A stretch of 64,000 bases of DNA from Phycisphaeraceae bacterium (lineage in GTDB: Bacteria > Planctomycetota > Phycisphaerae > Phycisphaerales > UBA1924): contig JAHBWV010000001.1 of assembly GCA_019636845.1 (NCBI GenBank), positions 3,038,001-3,102,000 of the forward strand, in the 5' to 3' direction. Positions 1 through 8,657 of this stretch are shown here, piece by piece. How positions within the stretch are numbered: the first letter of the stretch is position 1; each line of letters begins with the position of its first letter. The notes under the pieces were generated by a model. That model had not been told where the DNA came from, did not search any database, and saw nothing but the letters and a program-made list of their open reading frames with translations. The position numbers and the translations under genes are program-made.

Positions 1-2
1 TC

Positions 3-1562
3 ACCTGGTGCCTGCGCCGGCGCTGGATGACCCTCACGCTCTTCGTCGCCGCCCTGATCGCCTCGCTTGGCATGCTCGCGGGTGGCCGCCTCAAGTTCGT
101 CTTCCTCGACTCCAGCGATGCCGAGACCGTGACCGCCGAACTCCGCATGCCCGTCGGCACACCGCTCATCGAGACGGATCGCATCGCACGCAAGATCGAG
201 CGAGCCGCGCTCGACCAGCCCGAGGTCGTTTCGGTCTACGCCCTCGTCGGATCCATCTCCTCGCTCTCCGGCGACGGCGGCGGCTCTCAGCAGACGCACC
301 TGGCACAACTCATCATGGAGCTCGCGCCCGTCGAGCAGCGCGAACGCACCAGCGACGAGGTGATCGTCGCCATACGCAAGTCGCTCGGGCAACTCCCCGG
401 AGTCAAATCGCTGCGGATCCAGGGGATGGTGGGCGGCCCTGAGGGCACCGACATCACACTCACCGTCTCCGGAGCCGATCCGGCCCTGCTCGCGCCGGTC
501 GCCGCCAGAATCGAGGACGCGCTCGCCGACTTCGATGGCGTCTACGACATCGCGAACGATGCCGATCGCGGGCAGCGAGAACTCCGCATCCGCCTGCGTC
601 CCGGTGCCAGCGAGCTCGGATTCACCACCGAGAACGTCGCGAGGCAGATCCGCGCCTCGGTCTTCGGGCTTGAGGCACACACCTTCCCGGGGCGCCTCGA
701 AGATGTCGATGTTCGCGTCACGCTCCCCGAGTCGGCGCGACGCAGCATCGCAACCATCGAGTCGCTGCGCCTGCTCTCCCCAGGCGGGCGCAGCGTGCCC
801 CTGGCGGAGATCTGCACCCTCGACGAGACCGAGGGATACGCAACGGTCAGACGCCTGAACGGCAACCGAGCCATCACGGTCAGCGCCGACGTGGACAACG
901 CGGTCGCGAACACCGAGCAGATCACCGCCGCCCTGCGCCCGCTGCTCCGCTCGCTCGAAGCGGAGTATCCGGGCACCCGGATCTTGGAACGCGGACGCCA
1001 GAAGGACATGGCCGAATCGTTCCAGCGCTTGCCGCTCGGCATGCTCACATCGCTGGGCCTGATCTACTTCGTGCTCGCGTGGCTCTTCGGCAACCACATC
1101 CAGCCGATCGTCGTCATGACCGCCATCCCGTTCAGTCTGATCGGCGTGATCTGGGGCCACCTCATCCTCGGCTTCAGCATGACGTTCCTGTCACTCATCG
1201 GATTCGTGGCGCTCTCTGGCGTCGTCGTCAACGACTCGCTGGTCTTCATCGAGTTCTTCAACCACGCCAGGCGCAACGGCGTCCCGACGATCGACGCCCT
1301 CGTCCACGCCGGACGAAACCGCATCCGCGCCATCCTGCTGACGACCATCACCACCGTCGCCGGGCTCGCACCCATCATGCTCGAACAGTCATTCCAGGCC
1401 CGATTCCTGATCCCCATGGCCATCACTATCAGCTTCGGACTCATGTCCGCAACCGTGATGATCCTTGTCGCGCTGCCGTGCATCATCGGCGCGTGCGGCG
1501 ATGTACGCAACCTCCTCCGCAAGCTGTGGGGCGTCAAACCGGCCGATGTCAACGCCGGATGA
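3..1562 (+). CDS. RND-family efflux transporter, C-terminal part (5' truncated by window edge)
   Basis: The reading frame is open from the first bases of the window, so the start lies upstream. Visible are a first hydrophobic segment near the start, a long periplasmic porter-like domain, and then a cluster of hydrophobic helices (about residues 340-500) with the RND-type sequence SLIGFVALSGVVVNDSLVFIE. RND pumps of the AcrB/CusA/HAE1 class export drugs, metals or lipids across the inner membrane using the proton gradient, together with a periplasmic adaptor and an outer-membrane channel. The substrate class cannot be told from this fragment. The stop codon overlaps the 3' end of the convergent DegP-like gene by 14 bases. 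Confidence 0.9.
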   Translation, partial: TWCLRRRWMTLTLFVAALIASLGMLAGGRLKFVFLDSSDAETVTAELRMPVGTPLIETDRIARKIERAALDQPEVVSVYALVGSISSLSGDGGGSQQTHLAQLIMELAPVEQRERTSDEVIVAIRKSLGQLPGVKSLRIQGMVGGPEGTDITLTVSGADPALLAPVAARIEDALADFDGVYDIANDADRGQRELRIRLRPGASELGFTTENVARQIRASVFGLEAHTFPGRLEDVDVRVTLPESARRSIATIESLRLLSPGGRSVPLAEICTLDETEGYATVRRLNGNRAITVSADVDNAVANTEQITAALRPLLRSLEAEYPGTRILERGRQKDMAESFQRLPLGMLTSLGLIYFVLAWLFGNHIQPIVVMTAIPFSLIGVIWGHLILGFSMTFLSLIGFVALSGVVVNDSLVFIEFFNHARRNGVPTIDALVHAGRNRIRAILLTTITTVAGLAPIMLEQSFQARFLIPMAITISFGLMSATVMILVALPCIIGACGDVRNLLRKLWGVKPADVNAG

Positions 1563-2967
1563 TGACATAGCCGCGCCGGTTCCCACGCTCGACATCGATG
1601 CGAACGCCCTGCCTCCACGACGCGCTCTGCAACGCCTGGCGCAGCTCCGCGACGTTCGCGATCATCCGACCGTTGATCGCGTAGATCAGATCGCCCGGCT
1701 GAAGCCCCTCGCGCAGCGCGAGCCCGCCGGGAGCCACCGACGCGATCTGCACGCCACCCGCGTCCGCATCGCCGAATCCCGACGCGCCGAGCCGCACCGC
1801 GTTGATCACCGTCATGCCCAGCGACTCGATCGCTTCCTCCCGCCGAGCCGCTGCCAGCCACTCCTCACGATCCGCGATCTGGGCCTCGATCACCAGACGA
1901 TCCCCATCGCGAAGCACCTCGACAGAGATCGTCTGCCCCGGCGGCGTGAACGCGATGGCGTTGCGCAAGCGATTGAACGTGTCCACGGCCTTGCCATCGA
2001 ACGCGACCACGACATCTCCCACCCGAAGCCCCGCGCGATCCGCGGGGCTCTCGGGCATCACACCCTCGATGATCGCCCCGCCGGGTGCTGCAAGGCCCAG
2101 ACGCGCCGCACGCGACACGTCGATATCGCCCCACACCGCGCCCAGAAACCCCCGCTGCGGACGCCCGCTCGCGATGATGTTCTCCATCACGCTCCGCGCC
2201 ATCTTCGCGGGAATCGCAAACCCCAGCCCGATCGATCCACCCGTCCGCGTGATGATCGCCGTGTTGATGCCCACAACCCGGCCGTCAAGATCGAGCAACG
2301 GCCCGCCCGAGTTCCCCGGGTTGATCGCGGCGTCCGTCTGTATGAACTCCTCGTACAACCCCTCAGCAGATCTGCGCCCGACGATCCCGCTCCGCCCCTT
2401 CGCGCTCACGATCCCCGCAGTCACGGAGGAATCGAACCCGAACGGAGAACCGATCGCGACGACCCACTCACCGACCTCGAGCGCGTCAGAATCACCGAAC
2501 GCCAGTATCGGAAGCCCGGTCGCGTCGACCTTCAACACCGCAAGATCCGTCGCCGGATCAGCCCCGACCAATTGGCACTCGAGCTCACGCCCATCCGCAA
2601 GACGCACACGCAGCTGGTCCGCGCCCGCCACGACGTGGTTGTTCGTGAGGATGTATCCATCCTCCGTCACGATCACGCCCGAGCCCAGCCCGCCGGGCGC
2701 AAGTTCCGCCCGTGGCGCGTCAAAGAGCGACCGCCTCGTGTACACCTGCTGGAGCGACGTGATGTGCACAACCGACGGCTCCGCTCGCTTGGCCACATGC
2801 TGAAACGCCCGAGAGAGCGACCGTGCCGCCGCGATATCCGCCTTCTCATCCTGCGTCGCGCCCGGCGGCTGATGTGTCATCGCCGACGCCGTGCTCATGA
2901 CAACCGCCGCCCCAAGCAGCAGCGCGCCACCCGCAAGACGAAACCGACTCAGACCTGCCCGGATCAT
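1549..2967 (-). CDS. DegP/HtrA-like periplasmic serine protease with two PDZ domains
   Basis: A 472-residue S1C-family protease. An N-terminal signal or membrane segment (about residues 8-29) directs it to the periplasm. The catalytic triad is visible as His111 (TNNHVV), Asp141 (DPATDLAVL) and Ser220 (GNSGGPL). Two PDZ domains follow at about 270-350 and 385-465, the layout of DegP/DegQ/DegS enzymes that degrade or refold damaged envelope proteins. The frame stays open further upstream, but I chose the ATG just before the hydrophobic signal; earlier starts would put about 46 charged residues in front of it. It runs convergently into the RND gene with a 14-base overlap. Confidence 0.92.
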   Translation of the reverse strand: MIRAGLSRFRLAGGALLLGAAVVMSTASAMTHQPPGATQDEKADIAAARSLSRAFQHVAKRAEPSVVHITSLQQVYTRRSLFDAPRAELAPGGLGSGVIVTEDGYILTNNHVVAGADQLRVRLADGRELECQLVGADPATDLAVLKVDATGLPILAFGDSDALEVGEWVVAIGSPFGFDSSVTAGIVSAKGRSGIVGRRSAEGLYEEFIQTDAAINPGNSGGPLLDLDGRVVGINTAIITRTGGSIGLGFAIPAKMARSVMENIIASGRPQRGFLGAVWGDIDVSRAARLGLAAPGGAIIEGVMPESPADRAGLRVGDVVVAFDGKAVDTFNRLRNAIAFTPPGQTISVEVLRDGDRLVIEAQIADREEWLAAARREEAIESLGMTVINAVRLGASGFGDADAGGVQIASVAPGGLALREGLQPGDLIYAINGRMIANVAELRQALQSASWRQGVRIDVERGNRRGYVIIRR

Positions 2968-3022
2968 GCTGGTTGCTCCATTCCCGCGTGACTCGGGCAA
3001 ACCGCGCAGAGCGAGCCCGACC

Positions 3023-3487
3023 TCACGATTCTGCATACTCCGCCCAGGTCGAACTCGTCTCTCCAACCCGAACACGCTCGAGTCTGAGCCCGACCGGAAA
3101 CGCATAGGTGATACCGCCGCGGTCGGTAAAGGTCCGCCCTGAGCCGATCCTGCCCTTCACAAAGTCGAAGATGTGCTTCGCGAGCACTTCCGTCGTCGGA
3201 TCCAGCCCCTCGAAGACCACCAAACGATCTCCTATCTCACGCATCACCCGAAGCGCGGGATCCTCGCTGTTGATCGCCATCGCATGGTCGAACGAATCGA
3301 TGAACTCCGCAATAGCCACCTTCAACGCCTTGAAATCGCACACCATGTCGTTGCTGTCCAGCGCGTTCGCCGAGACCACAACCTCGATCCGCCTCGTGTG
3401 CCCGTGCGGGTAGCGGCACCGATCCGGGTGCTTCGACAGCATATGACCGGACTCAACCTCGAAGACTTTGCAGACTCGGTAGACCAT
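3023..3487 (-). CDS. 6-pyruvoyl-tetrahydropterin synthase / 6-carboxytetrahydropterin synthase (QueD-like)
   Basis: A 154-residue protein of the PTPS/QueD fold. Zinc-binding histidines are visible at His15 (VESGHML), His28 and His30 (YPHGH), with a conserved Cys24 just before them. QueD converts dihydroneopterin triphosphate to 6-carboxytetrahydropterin in queuosine/7-deazaguanine synthesis, while PTPS enzymes make pterins; which applies here is not decided by sequence alone and no other queuosine gene is in the window. The start is placed at the ATG with a GGAG 10 bases upstream; an in-frame ATG three codons earlier is possible but lies only one base from that GGAG. Divergent from holA. Confidence 0.85.
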   Translation of the reverse strand: MVYRVCKVFEVESGHMLSKHPDRCRYPHGHTRRIEVVVSANALDSNDMVCDFKALKVAIAEFIDSFDHAMAINSEDPALRVMREIGDRLVVFEGLDPTTEVLAKHIFDFVKGRIGSGRTFTDRGGITYAFPVGLRLERVRVGETSSTWAEYAES

Positions 3488-3655
3488 GCGCCACATGCTC
3501 CAGGGTGCAGACACGAGATCGTAGGGTCCGACACCCCGCATACTCGCACCCATCCCAACCCTCCGCCACACCCGCCTGTCCATTCCACGCCCGGCTGTTC
3601 AGACAGCCACAGGCGACTCTCCCGACCCTCCCCCACCCTCGCCCTATGCTGGAGC

Positions 3656-4708
3656 ATGGCCAAAAAGCCCGGCACAAAGTCCGACACCGGCTCCAAGGGT
3701 GGTGACCTCAACACCTTTGACCCCGCGCGCAGGATCATCGTCCTGTACGGCGAGAACGACTTCCTCCGGCTTGAGTTCACGACACATCTCCGCGAGTCGC
3801 TCGAACAACACCACGGCGGCCTCGATGTCTTCTCCTTCGACGGCCTCACCGCTTCACCCGCTGAAGTCCTCGACGAGTGCCGATCATTCGGGCTCATGTC
3901 GTCGCACAAAGTGGTCATCGTCGAGAACGCGGCCGATCTCGTCAAAGAAGACGCAAGACCCCTCTTCGAGCGTTACGCCCAATCGCCGAACGAGGGAACA
4001 ACCCTCGTCCTCCGCGGCACGATCTGGCGAGGCGGAAAGCTGGACGATCTGATCACCCGACACGGCGTCATCCATCACTGCGGACCTCTCGACTTCGCAA
4101 AGCTCGCCGCATGGACCGCCCGCCGCGCCGCGAAACGCCACAACGCCACCGTACAGCCAGACGCCGCACGCATGCTCGTCTCACTCCTCGACGGACACAT
4201 GACACGCATCGACACGGAACTCGCCAAGCTCGCGGCGGCCGGCGCGGGCCCGGACGGCAAGGCAACCATCACGGCCGATCTGGTGGCGGCCCATGTCGGC
4301 GACGAGCGCGAAGCCGACCTCTGGCAGATCCAGTCGGAGTTCCTCAATCCGGACCCTCGGATCGGGCTCGAGAATCTCCGCACACTCCTCGAAACCTCAC
4401 GGGAACCCGCCCTCAAGATCCAGTGGGCCCTGACAGACCTGGCGAGAAAGATCCACGCCGTGACCGCTGTCGCGCGCCAAGGGGGGAACGTCCGCGCAGC
4501 AGGCAGCGCCGCCAAGATCTATGGGGCAGGAGCCGAGCCGATCTACGACCTCTCGCGTCGGGCGTCGGCAGAAGCAGCCGCCGATCTCTTCCAGGCATGC
4601 GTCCGTGCCGACGCGGCCTCAAAGCGAGGCAGCGATCCCATCCGGTCTCTGGAAGCTCTGGCCATCAGATTCGCAAGGTTCGCGGCGCATCCGGCCGATC
4701 ACTCCTGA
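3656..4708 (+). CDS. holA: DNA polymerase III delta subunit
   Basis: A 350-residue protein with the HolA pattern: an N-terminal opening RIIVLYGENDFLRLE, the segment HKVVIVENAADLV that replaces a normal Walker B, and a helical C-terminal domain ending in an EALAIRFARFA helix. The delta subunit opens the beta sliding clamp as part of the clamp-loader complex. It lacks a functional P-loop, as is usual for delta. The start is the ATG before AKKPG. A GGAG sits only one base from it, so initiation may be weak; no better in-frame start is apparent. Its length is typical of the family (about 340). Confidence 0.88.
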   Translation: MAKKPGTKSDTGSKGGDLNTFDPARRIIVLYGENDFLRLEFTTHLRESLEQHHGGLDVFSFDGLTASPAEVLDECRSFGLMSSHKVVIVENAADLVKEDARPLFERYAQSPNEGTTLVLRGTIWRGGKLDDLITRHGVIHHCGPLDFAKLAAWTARRAAKRHNATVQPDAARMLVSLLDGHMTRIDTELAKLAAAGAGPDGKATITADLVAAHVGDEREADLWQIQSEFLNPDPRIGLENLRTLLETSREPALKIQWALTDLARKIHAVTAVARQGGNVRAAGSAAKIYGAGAEPIYDLSRRASAEAAADLFQACVRADAASKRGSDPIRSLEALAIRFARFAAHPADHS

Positions 4709-4792
4709 CAGGAACCTCAAACGTTCCGTGATCGCGTTCAGGATGGACGCGGCAGACTCCATGACCTCGCACCAGGCCGCAGGAGGCGAACC

Positions 4793-5998
4793 GTGCGACA
4801 CCGATCCCATGTTTCCACTGTGCCCGCACTCCTCGCCCTCGCGATGCTGACATCGTGCGGGCAGAGCACCAGACCCTCGCGCACACAGAACGACCGTGAC
4901 CAGCCGGTCACCGTCGGCTTGGCCGCCCTCGAACGCGGTGAATCGCCAGCAATCCGCGGCGCGACACCCGACCCATACCAACAGCCCGAACCCGGATCGG
5001 TCGAGGAACTGGCCGCACGGTCCGCGCTGGACCTCGAAAGGGTCCTCGCAGACGCCGCGACACGCGACGCATCCCGAACGACCCCCACTCCTGTCACACG
5101 CACGCCCCCCCCCGCGCCACAGCCCGAACCGATCACCCAATCCACAGACGGACAGGGCGTCTCCGTCGGGCTCGTCTCCGTTGAGAGAACCCCGCAATCA
5201 GCCGGCGGCGGTCCGGGAGGCGCCGCCGCCGGTTCACAAGCCAGCACCGGCCTCGCCGCGCTCGCAGGTGCAGAGACATCGGAACGCTCTATCGAAGGTG
5301 CCGCGGCCGAGTTCAGTGATCTCTTGATCGCGCGTGCAGCACAGAGCCCAACCCCGATGGGTGATCTCGCGCTCGCCGCCGCGATCGCAGGAAGCCAGGG
5401 CCGCCCGACCCCGAATGTCGGCACCATCGCACCCACAGAACGGGCAGTCCTCGACGCGATCCGCTCGATCCACCAGTCGATCGCCACGTCCAACTCAGAG
5501 GGCTCACCATCGATCGACCATGCCGACGCCCTTCGAGCCGCTGCGGATCGTGCCTCGGAGGGGCTGCCGCTGCGCATCACAGACGCTCGCCTCTGCACCC
5601 GCGTCAACGGGTTCGGCGACTACAACGAACTCAACGTGAACTCGTTCCTCGCCGGTCGCCCCGCCCGCGTGATCGTCTACACCGAGGTTGATCGCTTCGC
5701 GAGCAGGCCCGGCCCCGGCGTCCGCCGGACGGTCGAACTCTCCCAGGAGATCGACGTCTACCACGACTCAGACGGCGCACACTGCTGGAAACGCCCGGCC
5801 CAGAGCATCTCAGAGTCTTCCCGCACCAAGCGTCGCGACTTCTTCATCACCAACGCGATCGAGCTCCCATCAACCCTCACGGTCGGAAAGTACCGCATGA
5901 AGATCACCATGCGCGACCTGACAAGCAACAGCGTGGCGGAAACGACCATCCCCTTCACGATCGTCGCTGACGCGAAACTCGCTCACACATCCGATTGA
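4793..5998 (+). CDS. Putative lipoprotein of unknown function
   Basis: A 401-residue protein starting at GTG, with AGGAGG six bases upstream (4781-4786), which decides the start. A short signal peptide ends in a lipobox (LTSC), so it should be lipid-anchored in the envelope. The middle (about residues 25-150) is low-complexity and rich in Pro, Ala and Thr. The C-terminal 140 residues look folded, beginning LRITDARLCTRVNGFGDY and containing an alternating beta-type pattern with a YRMKITMRDL segment, which could be an extracellular Ig-like or beta-sandwich domain. I do not recognise the family. It follows holA after 84 bases. Confidence 0.75.
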   Translation: MRHRSHVSTVPALLALAMLTSCGQSTRPSRTQNDRDQPVTVGLAALERGESPAIRGATPDPYQQPEPGSVEELAARSALDLERVLADAATRDASRTTPTPVTRTPPPAPQPEPITQSTDGQGVSVGLVSVERTPQSAGGGPGGAAAGSQASTGLAALAGAETSERSIEGAAAEFSDLLIARAAQSPTPMGDLALAAAIAGSQGRPTPNVGTIAPTERAVLDAIRSIHQSIATSNSEGSPSIDHADALRAAADRASEGLPLRITDARLCTRVNGFGDYNELNVNSFLAGRPARVIVYTEVDRFASRPGPGVRRTVELSQEIDVYHDSDGAHCWKRPAQSISESSRTKRRDFFITNAIELPSTLTVGKYRMKITMRDLTSNSVAETTIPFTIVADAKLAHTSD

Positions 5999-6015
5999 TC
6001 GCGGCCCGGAATCGA

Positions 6016-6297
6016 TCAGGGCTCGTGAGAATGAGAATCATGGCCAGGCATCCGCACGCGCACGTTCCTGCGCCCGTCGAGCATGCCGTTCGGTCGCTTC
6101 GCCCGCGCCCACTTCACCCTGACCCACGCCACGCACCAGATGATCCCGACCAGCACAACGCACGCGATCGCCAGGCCGATCGCCACCGGCAGCAGCAGTA
6201 CAAACAGCGCGAACGAGATCATCAACGCCAGCACGCCCCAGAGCGTGATCAGCGCGTCGGGCGAGGTCGCTCGTTGACCCGCGTGGACCCGTCTCAT
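6016..6297 (-). CDS. Small membrane protein, two predicted helices
   Basis: A 93-residue protein with two closely spaced hydrophobic helices (about residues 15-40 and 42-60) followed by a basic, hydrophilic tail that ends in SHSHEP. No enzymatic motif is visible and I do not recognise the family. It converges on the lipoprotein gene with only 17 bases between stop codons. The Shine-Dalgarno sequence is weak, so expression is less certain than for its neighbours. Confidence 0.55.
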   Translation of the reverse strand: MRRVHAGQRATSPDALITLWGVLALMISFALFVLLLPVAIGLAIACVVLVGIIWCVAWVRVKWARAKRPNGMLDGRRNVRVRMPGHDSHSHEP

Positions 6298-6344
6298 GCG
6301 TCATCGTAGTTCGGTTTCACAGCGATGCGCTTCCGGTCACAGGA

Positions 6345-6380
6345 CCAAAAAGCAGCCGGGCCCGTCGCGCGGGCCCGGCG
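6345..6380 (-). terminator. Rho-independent terminator
   Basis: A perfect 10-bp inverted repeat (6355-6364 with 6370-6379) with a five-base loop, followed on the minus strand by CTGC and five Ts. It lies about 60 bases downstream of the small secreted protein at 6441-6668 and should end that transcript. Confidence 0.8.
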
Positions 6381-6440
6381 AAACAACCGTCGCTCCTCCA
6401 GTCAGCGACGGAAGTGGACCTGGATGTCACACGCCGACGC

Positions 6441-6668
6441 TCACTCGCGCCGGGCCTTTAGTAGAGCAATTCCTGATGCCGCAAGCAAGGCCATTGAGCC
6501 CGGAGAAAGCAGCCAATCATTCGACGCCGGGATGTGGGCTCGCATCTGGTCCTCCACAACCTGCGGGGCAAGGGGATCCGCGGCACCGAGCGCGGTCCCA
6601 AGCCCGACAACCGTCACGAGAACCGCGCTGCTGGCCGCCAGCGCGACAAAGGCCCTTCTGCGAGGCAT
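6441..6668 (-). CDS. Short secreted protein with a PEP-CTERM-like C-terminal tail
   Basis: A 75-residue protein. The start is set by GGGAG eight bases upstream (6677-6681). An N-terminal signal peptide (RRR followed by a hydrophobic stretch, residues 2-28) is followed by a short middle region. The tail has SPGSMALLAASGIALL and then basic residues, similar to the Pro-Gly, hydrophobic, Arg-rich tail of exosortase substrates, though the PAP/PEP signature is reduced to SPG. So little mature sequence (about 25 residues) separates signal and tail that the protein may be a surface peptide or simply a bitopic membrane peptide. A clear terminator follows. Confidence 0.55.
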   Translation of the reverse strand: MPRRRAFVALAASSAVLVTVVGLGTALGAADPLAPQVVEDQMRAHIPASNDWLLSPGSMALLAASGIALLKARRE

Positions 6669-6960
6669 CAGACGATCTCCCTTCATCGAGTCGTCCACCG
6701 TGCGACGACCCCTGTGGGCAGCGTTCCCACGCCGACCCACTCTCTCCAACGAAGAACGTATCACCAATCCTCACTCTTTCAAGGCGCACAGCCAGAACTC
6801 ATCGATTCTGCACGCCAGGCACACCGATTCTGGCAACACCACTGACCCCTCAAGCCCGATACCGCTTCAGGCCAACATTGTCCGATAACCAAACACGTTC
6901 GCACGGACCGCTTTGCCATCCAGACACGCCCGATATCCGAAACCGGGAGTAGCATCCCGC

Positions 6961-7419
6961 ATGCGCGACCTGCGATCAGCACCCGCTGCCACGCCCCTCC
7001 CTGAACGAACCCCGAGCACCGAGGGATCACTGCGGGTCCGCGTCCGATACTGCGAGTGCGACCCCATGGGCGTCGCCCATCACGGCTCCTACATCCCGTG
7101 GCTGGAGATGGCCCGCACCGAGTTGCTGCGTTCCAGCGGCGTCTCATACGCCCAGCTCGAAGGCGCGGGCATCTTCCTCGTCGTTGCCAAACTCTCCGTC
7201 GTCTATCGCCGACCGATCCTGTACGACGACGTGATCGAGGTCCGTTGCCGCGTGTCTGGAGGCGGACGGGTCAAGATCGAGCACACCTACGAGATCCACA
7301 TCGTCGAGCGGAACAACGCCGCGCACTCCATCGATGCCGCGGGCGCGAACACAACGCTCGCGTGCGTCGATCGCGAGGGACGAATCGGCGCGCTGCCTGA
7401 CTGGTTGATGCCCGTGTAG
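6961..7419 (+). CDS. Acyl-CoA thioesterase, hotdog fold (YbgC/4-hydroxybenzoyl-CoA thioesterase type)
   Basis: A 152-residue single hotdog domain after a 25-residue N-terminal extension. The diagnostic segment CECDPMGVAHHGSYIPWLEMARTE matches the family pattern around the catalytic Asp of YbgC-like enzymes (D-x-x-G-x-x-H-x-x-Y), which hydrolyse short-chain or aromatic acyl-CoA thioesters. The substrate is not predictable; in many bacteria the gene sits with tol-pal genes, which are absent here. The start is the ATG at MRDLRS; an earlier in-frame start would add 16 residues without similarity. It converges with the ferritin-like gene six bases downstream. Confidence 0.85.
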   Translation: MRDLRSAPAATPLPERTPSTEGSLRVRVRYCECDPMGVAHHGSYIPWLEMARTELLRSSGVSYAQLEGAGIFLVVAKLSVVYRRPILYDDVIEVRCRVSGGGRVKIEHTYEIHIVERNNAAHSIDAAGANTTLACVDREGRIGALPDWLMPV

Positions 7420-7424
7420 CTGGC

Positions 7425-7856
7425 TCAGGATCGCCAGCCGCGCAGGATGCGCTCGACCTGCTCCATGTGCGCGGTCTCATCGGCGACCATGTCCTCAAGC
7501 TGGACCTGAAGCCCCTTCTGCCCCATCGCCTCGGCCTGGGCCGCTCGCTCGGTGTAGCGAGCCACCGCCGCCTTCTCAGCCGCAAGCACCGCTTCAAGCA
7601 TCGCCTTGTTGTCCGACACCTCAGGGACCGGTGATGCGACCGTCACCGGCACGCCGCCCAGCGCAACGATCTTGTCGGCAAGAAACCTCGCGTGCTCGGT
7701 CTCGCCCGCGATCTCGTCGCGAAGAAACTCGGAGAGTTCCCCGCGATTCGGACCCGTGACCTTCGCTGCGTAGGTCAGGTACTGGATAACTGCCGCATAC
7801 TCCGAGGCAAGGTCAGAGTTCAGCAGATCGATCATCTGCTCTCTGGTGAGAGGCAT
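7425..7856 (-). CDS. Ferritin-like / bacterioferritin-type iron storage protein
   Basis: A 143-residue four-helix protein. Diiron ligands of the ferritin-like superfamily are visible: Glu19, a first E-x-x-H at Glu52/His55, and a second E-x-x-H (DETAHMEQ) near the C-terminus. Such proteins oxidise Fe(II) and store it in the cytoplasm, or act as rubrerythrin/Dps-like peroxide scavengers. The start codon overlaps the stop codon of the upstream heme oxygenase gene by one base (TGATG), and AAGGAAG precedes it inside that gene. This is strong evidence for translational coupling of heme breakdown and iron handling. Confidence 0.85.
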   Translation of the reverse strand: MPLTREQMIDLLNSDLASEYAAVIQYLTYAAKVTGPNRGELSEFLRDEIAGETEHARFLADKIVALGGVPVTVASPVPEVSDNKAMLEAVLAAEKAAVARYTERAAQAEAMGQKGLQVQLEDMVADETAHMEQVERILRGWRS

Positions 7857-8527
7857 CAGACTTCCTTTCCCACCGACCTCCAGACAGCATCGCTCACGTC
7901 GATAATGGCCTGGAACATCGCTGCCGCGCCCTCGACGATGCGATCCTGCTCGACGGCGGTGAACGCTTGTGCGTTGAGCGAGGCCTTCCACGATGCCCAC
8001 GCCTCACGCTGACGCGTACCGTAGGGATCAAGAGACTTCGTTCCATCCGCCCCGTCCAACGCGTACACCTTTCTGATGACACGCGCGATGAACTGGTTAC
8101 CGTTGTTCGCGCCCTCAAGCACATAGTGCATCCCGATCGAGGCCACCGGATCCGCAGTCGTGCGCGAGCCGATCAGATCGATCACGGCACGGGTCTCCGC
8201 CAGGGGTGCCACCGAGGACGGATCAACGCCGTAGAACACAAGATCTTCGCGAACGAGCGGCGCCTTCCTCTGCTCATCGCTCCAGATCGCCGCCACCGCC
8301 GGATGCGAACACGCCGCACCGGAGACCGCACGCTCCAACGCCTCGTGAACCAGCAGCATCTGCCCGAGGAAGCCCGCATACGCCTCCCGCGCCAGACGCC
8401 CCTGAACAAGCGCCGCCTGCAAAGGAGACTTCTCCGCCCGCGTGTGGAGGTCCGCAGTCTCCACCTTCAAGCGGTCACCGATCGAAGTTGCAACTGAAGA
8501 AGCCGCGCCGGGCGAGAACGTTGTCAT
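7856..8527 (-). CDS. Heme oxygenase (biliverdin-producing type)
   Basis: A 223-residue all-helical protein. The proximal heme ligand is probably His28 in DLHTRAEKSPL, and the distal helix GMHYVLEGANNGNQ contains the Gly-rich stretch expected to lie over the heme. Heme oxygenases split heme to biliverdin, CO and free Fe(II) in the cytoplasm. The start was chosen at the ATG five bases after GGAG; two earlier in-frame ATGs would fall close to or over the operator. The gene is first in an operon with the ferritin-like gene, and its promoter carries a perfect 7-1-7 inverted repeat. Confidence 0.85.
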   Translation of the reverse strand: MTTFSPGAASSVATSIGDRLKVETADLHTRAEKSPLQAALVQGRLAREAYAGFLGQMLLVHEALERAVSGAACSHPAVAAIWSDEQRKAPLVREDLVFYGVDPSSVAPLAETRAVIDLIGSRTTADPVASIGMHYVLEGANNGNQFIARVIRKVYALDGADGTKSLDPYGTRQREAWASWKASLNAQAFTAVEQDRIVEGAAAMFQAIIDVSDAVWRSVGKEV

Positions 8528-8557
8528 GGTCGCTCCGTAAGTCATTCCATCCACAGT

Positions 8558-8572
8558 TGAGACTCAGTCTCA
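8558..8572 (-). promoter_or_regulatory. Perfect 7-1-7 palindrome, probable operator of the heme oxygenase operon
   Basis: TGAGACT-C-AGTCTCA is a perfect inverted repeat with a one-base centre. It begins one base after the predicted -10 hexamer and covers the expected transcription start, the position of a classic repressor site. Its 7-1-7 geometry and TGAGA/TCTCA ends resemble Fur-type boxes, but the regulator is inferred. Confidence 0.65.
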
Positions 8573-8573
8573 G

Positions 8574-8601
8574 ATCATAGCCCGCACGACCTTTGACTCA
8601 A
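8574..8601 (-). promoter_or_regulatory. Sigma-70-type promoter of the heme oxygenase-ferritin operon
   Basis: TTGAGT (-35, 8596-8601) and TATGAT (-10, 8574-8579) are separated by 16 bases on the minus strand. The predicted start near 8567 falls inside the palindrome and leaves a leader of about 40 bases before the chosen ATG. Confidence 0.65.
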
Positions 8602-8635
8602 ACGAAGAAGGGTCGCCACCCCGCGGCGGCGACCC
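8602..8635 (-). terminator. Rho-independent terminator of the PEP-CTERM-like gene
   Basis: GGGTCGCC and GGCGACCC (8610-8617 and 8628-8635) form an 8-bp stem with a 10-base GC-rich loop, followed on the minus strand by TTCTTCGTTT. It ends the transcript of the gene at 8658-9722 just before the heme oxygenase promoter. Confidence 0.75.
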
Positions 8636-8657
8636 CCATGTGCGACAAGCCAACCTC

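Noticed and set aside
3173-3655. In-frame extension of holA upstream to 3173
   Set aside because: It would overlap the QueD-like gene on the other strand and adds Pro/His-rich sequence with no similarity to the delta subunit.
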